This document shows positions 4,145-5,613 of a DNA stretch of 5,613 nucleotides, piece after piece. Within the stretch, counting starts at the first letter, position 1; every line of letters begins with the position of its first letter. This DNA is from Microcaldota archaeon (GTDB lineage: Archaea; Iainarchaeota; Iainarchaeia; JAADDC01), in assembly GCA_027000685.1 (NCBI GenBank), contig JALTNN010000040.1:1-5613 (forward strand), read 5' to 3'. Made by a program: the position numbers and the translations under genes. A model generated the notes under the pieces. The model was given only the letters and a program-made list of their open reading frames with translations. It ran no database searches and had not been told where the DNA came from.

Positions 4145-5613
4145 TTAGAAGGGTGACCGGTACTTGCTGAGCGTGGCGGCGTTCACGGCAACTATCACGG
4201 TGCTGAGGGACATCAGGAGGGCCCCCACCGCCGGGCTCAGGACGATTCCCTGGCCGTAGAGGACACCAGCTGCAAGGGGGATGGCGACGACGTTGTAACC
4301 GGCGGCCCACCAGAGGTTCTGGACCATCTTCGAGTAGGTCTTTTTGGATAGGTCTATGATCTTGGCCACATCCCTGGGATCGTTCCGTACGAGGACGATG
4401 TCCGCGCTCTCGATGGCAACGTCGGTTCCCGCCCCTATCGCTATGCCCACGTCAGCTGTCACGAGGGCAGGGGCGTCGTTGATCCCATCGCCCACCATGG
4501 CTACTTTGTAACCCTTTGCCTGGAGCTCCTTGATCTTGTCGGCCTTCTGGTCGGGCAGGACCTCTGCAAAGTAGCCGTCTATGTTTAGTTCTTCTGCCAC
4601 CCAGCGTGCCACGTCCTCCGAGTCACCCGTGAGCATGTACACCTTCTTGCCCATCTTCTTCAGCAGTTTTACCGCCTCCCGTGATTCCTCGCGTATTACG
4701 TCAGCGAGTACGATGCCACCGATGTACCTCCCCTTCTCCGCAACGTGTACCACTGTTTTCCCGGGTGTCCTCGCATCTTCCGGGACCTCTACACCTATCT
4801 CTTTCATCAACCGCTCGCTTCCCACATAAAGCGTTCTCCCATTAACGACACCCCTCACTCCCTTCCCCGGGATCGCCCTTACGTCCTTTGCTTCGGGGAT
4901 GTGAACTCCCGACTTCTCCGCGTGGTCGACGATCGCCCTTGCTATGACGTGTTCGGAGCCTCTCTCGAGGGCGGCTGCCAGTGGGAGCGTCTCTTTCGAT
5001 CCCAGCACCTCCACGACGCCGAAACGCCCCTCGGTGAGCGTGCCTGTTTTGTCGAACACTACCACGTCTACATCTTTGACCGCTTCAAACGCCCTTCTGT
5101 TGCGGACGAGGATCCCGTTCCTTGCAGATATCGCCGTGGAAATGGCCACAACAAGTGGGATAGCCAGTCCAAGGGCGTGCGGGCATGCAATAACGAGGAC
5201 TGTCACCAGCCGTTCAAGGGCAAAAACCGGCATTCCTATGAGAGCCCAATACGTGTACGTTATGATGCCCGAACCGAGAGCCACGTAGAAGAGGAGTGCC
5301 GCCGCTCTATCTGCAAGGTCCTGCGTCCTGGTCCTGCTCTGCTGGGCCTCCCTGACGATCTTCATTATCTGTGCCACGTACGTGTCGTCCCCTGATTTTG
5401 TTATCCGGACCTTTATCGCCCCCTCGCCGTTTATAGAACCACCTATGACCTCGTCACCAACCTTTTTGTGTACAGGTTTTGACTCGCCCGTGAGGAGGGC
5501 CTCGTTCACGTACGTTTCTCCCTCAATAATAACACCGTCGGCGGGTATCTTCTCGCTGGGTCGCACGAGGACGATGTCGCCCGGTTTCAACTCGGAGACG
5601 GGGACTTCTACAA
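4145..5613 (-). CDS. copB: Copper-exporting P-type ATPase, CopB (P1B-3) type, N-terminus beyond the window
   Basis: The last 488 residues are present; the frame stays open through the right edge, and the N-terminal part (first helices and any His-rich region, roughly 200 residues by comparison with CopB of Archaeoglobus fulgidus) is missing. Counting from the first visible residue: actuator domain with TGES (41-44); metal-site helix with CPHALGLAIP (142-151), where CPH rather than CPC marks the P1B-3 subgroup associated with Cu(II)/Cu export; DKTGTLT with the phosphorylated D187; TGD (328-330); and GDGINDAP (374-381). The last helices carry the other subgroup residues, YN (in GYNVVAIPLAAG) and MSLST. 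The nucleotide-domain motif usually written SEHP reads SEHV here. The TTG at 5590 is internal (KPGDIVLVRP is mid-domain), not a start. The stop is four bases from the convergent nitroreductase gene. The enzyme would sit in the cell membrane and pump copper out using ATP. Confidence 0.95.
   Translation of the reverse strand, partial: VEVPVSELKPGDIVLVRPSEKIPADGVIIEGETYVNEALLTGESKPVHKKVGDEVIGGSINGEGAIKVRITKSGDDTYVAQIMKIVREAQQSRTRTQDLADRAAALLFYVALGSGIITYTYWALIGMPVFALERLVTVLVIACPHALGLAIPLVVAISTAISARNGILVRNRRAFEAVKDVDVVVFDKTGTLTEGRFGVVEVLGSKETLPLAAALERGSEHVIARAIVDHAEKSGVHIPEAKDVRAIPGKGVRGVVNGRTLYVGSERLMKEIGVEVPEDARTPGKTVVHVAEKGRYIGGIVLADVIREESREAVKLLKKMGKKVYMLTGDSEDVARWVAEELNIDGYFAEVLPDQKADKIKELQAKGYKVAMVGDGINDAPALVTADVGIAIGAGTDVAIESADIVLVRNDPRDVAKIIDLSKKTYSKMVQNLWWAAGYNVVAIPLAAGVLYGQGIVLSPAVGALLMSLSTVIVAVNAATLSKYRSPF

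Noticed and set aside
4745..5395. 216-codon plus-strand open frame opposite the ATPase gene
   Set aside because: It is antisense to strongly conserved ATPase domains, has no hydrophobic or domain pattern and no start signals.
5588..5590. TTG at 5590 as the start of the ATPase
   Set aside because: The residues just upstream (VEVPVSE) continue the conserved actuator-domain sequence, so the gene simply runs off the window edge.

Overview
The window looks like a piece of a thermophilic archaeal chromosome. Three of the five start regions have an A/T-rich TATA-like element (TTATAAA, GGATAAA, TTATATA) about 25-30 bases before the start codon and no conventional Shine-Dalgarno sequence, the pattern of leaderless archaeal transcripts; a fourth (GGATAAATA before 1323) has the same layout, with a weak GGAGG at unusual distance. 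AGG/AGA arginine codons, AAG lysine and charged-residue-rich proteins fit a hyperthermophile. The ATPase resembles the CPH-type CopB pump known from Archaeoglobus. A thermophilic euryarchaeote (Archaeoglobi, Hadarchaeota or Hydrothermarchaeota-like) is my best guess; the sequence alone does not fix the lineage.

Layout, left to right. 1-245 (+): the last 80 codons of an unrecognised basic protein. 358-1272 (+): a 304-residue unrecognised protein with an Arg/Gly heptad array and two Gly-rich hydrophobic hairpins. 1323-2204 (+): a cation diffusion facilitator with a Zn-type HxxxD/HxxxD site. 3524-2176 (-): a compact three-gene operon. It encodes a single-pass Cys-rich protein (228 aa), a 62-residue single-pass protein, and a signal-peptide-bearing four-helix membrane protein whose predicted mature N-terminus is His-Cys-Pro-Val-Cys. 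3634-4140 (+): a short FMN nitroreductase, divergent from the operon. 4145-5613 (-): the C-terminal 488 residues of a CopB-type (P1B-3) copper ATPase, open at the right edge.

The theme is metal and thiol handling at the membrane: a zinc-type exporter, a copper-type ATPase, an oxidoreductase and an extracytoplasmic Cys/Met-rich operon. The most unusual item is in that operon. The first two proteins end in exactly the same residues, PGMVGGC, encoded by nearly identical DNA, and the third gene begins inside the second copy of that DNA. The tail-bearing proteins are predicted to face outward, the same side as the CPVC pair of the third. I infer a small, possibly undescribed thiol-redox or copper-handling module; the function is not shown by the sequence.

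Regulation: candidate operators are an 8-bp perfect inverted repeat across the CDF promoter (1294-1317), TGTTT/AAACA half-sites in the divergent region (3558-3587), and a 7-bp inverted repeat next to the TATA box of the 304-residue gene (310-329). No RNA gene, CRISPR array, insertion sequence or T-rich terminator was seen, and no stretch over 300 bases lacks a gene.
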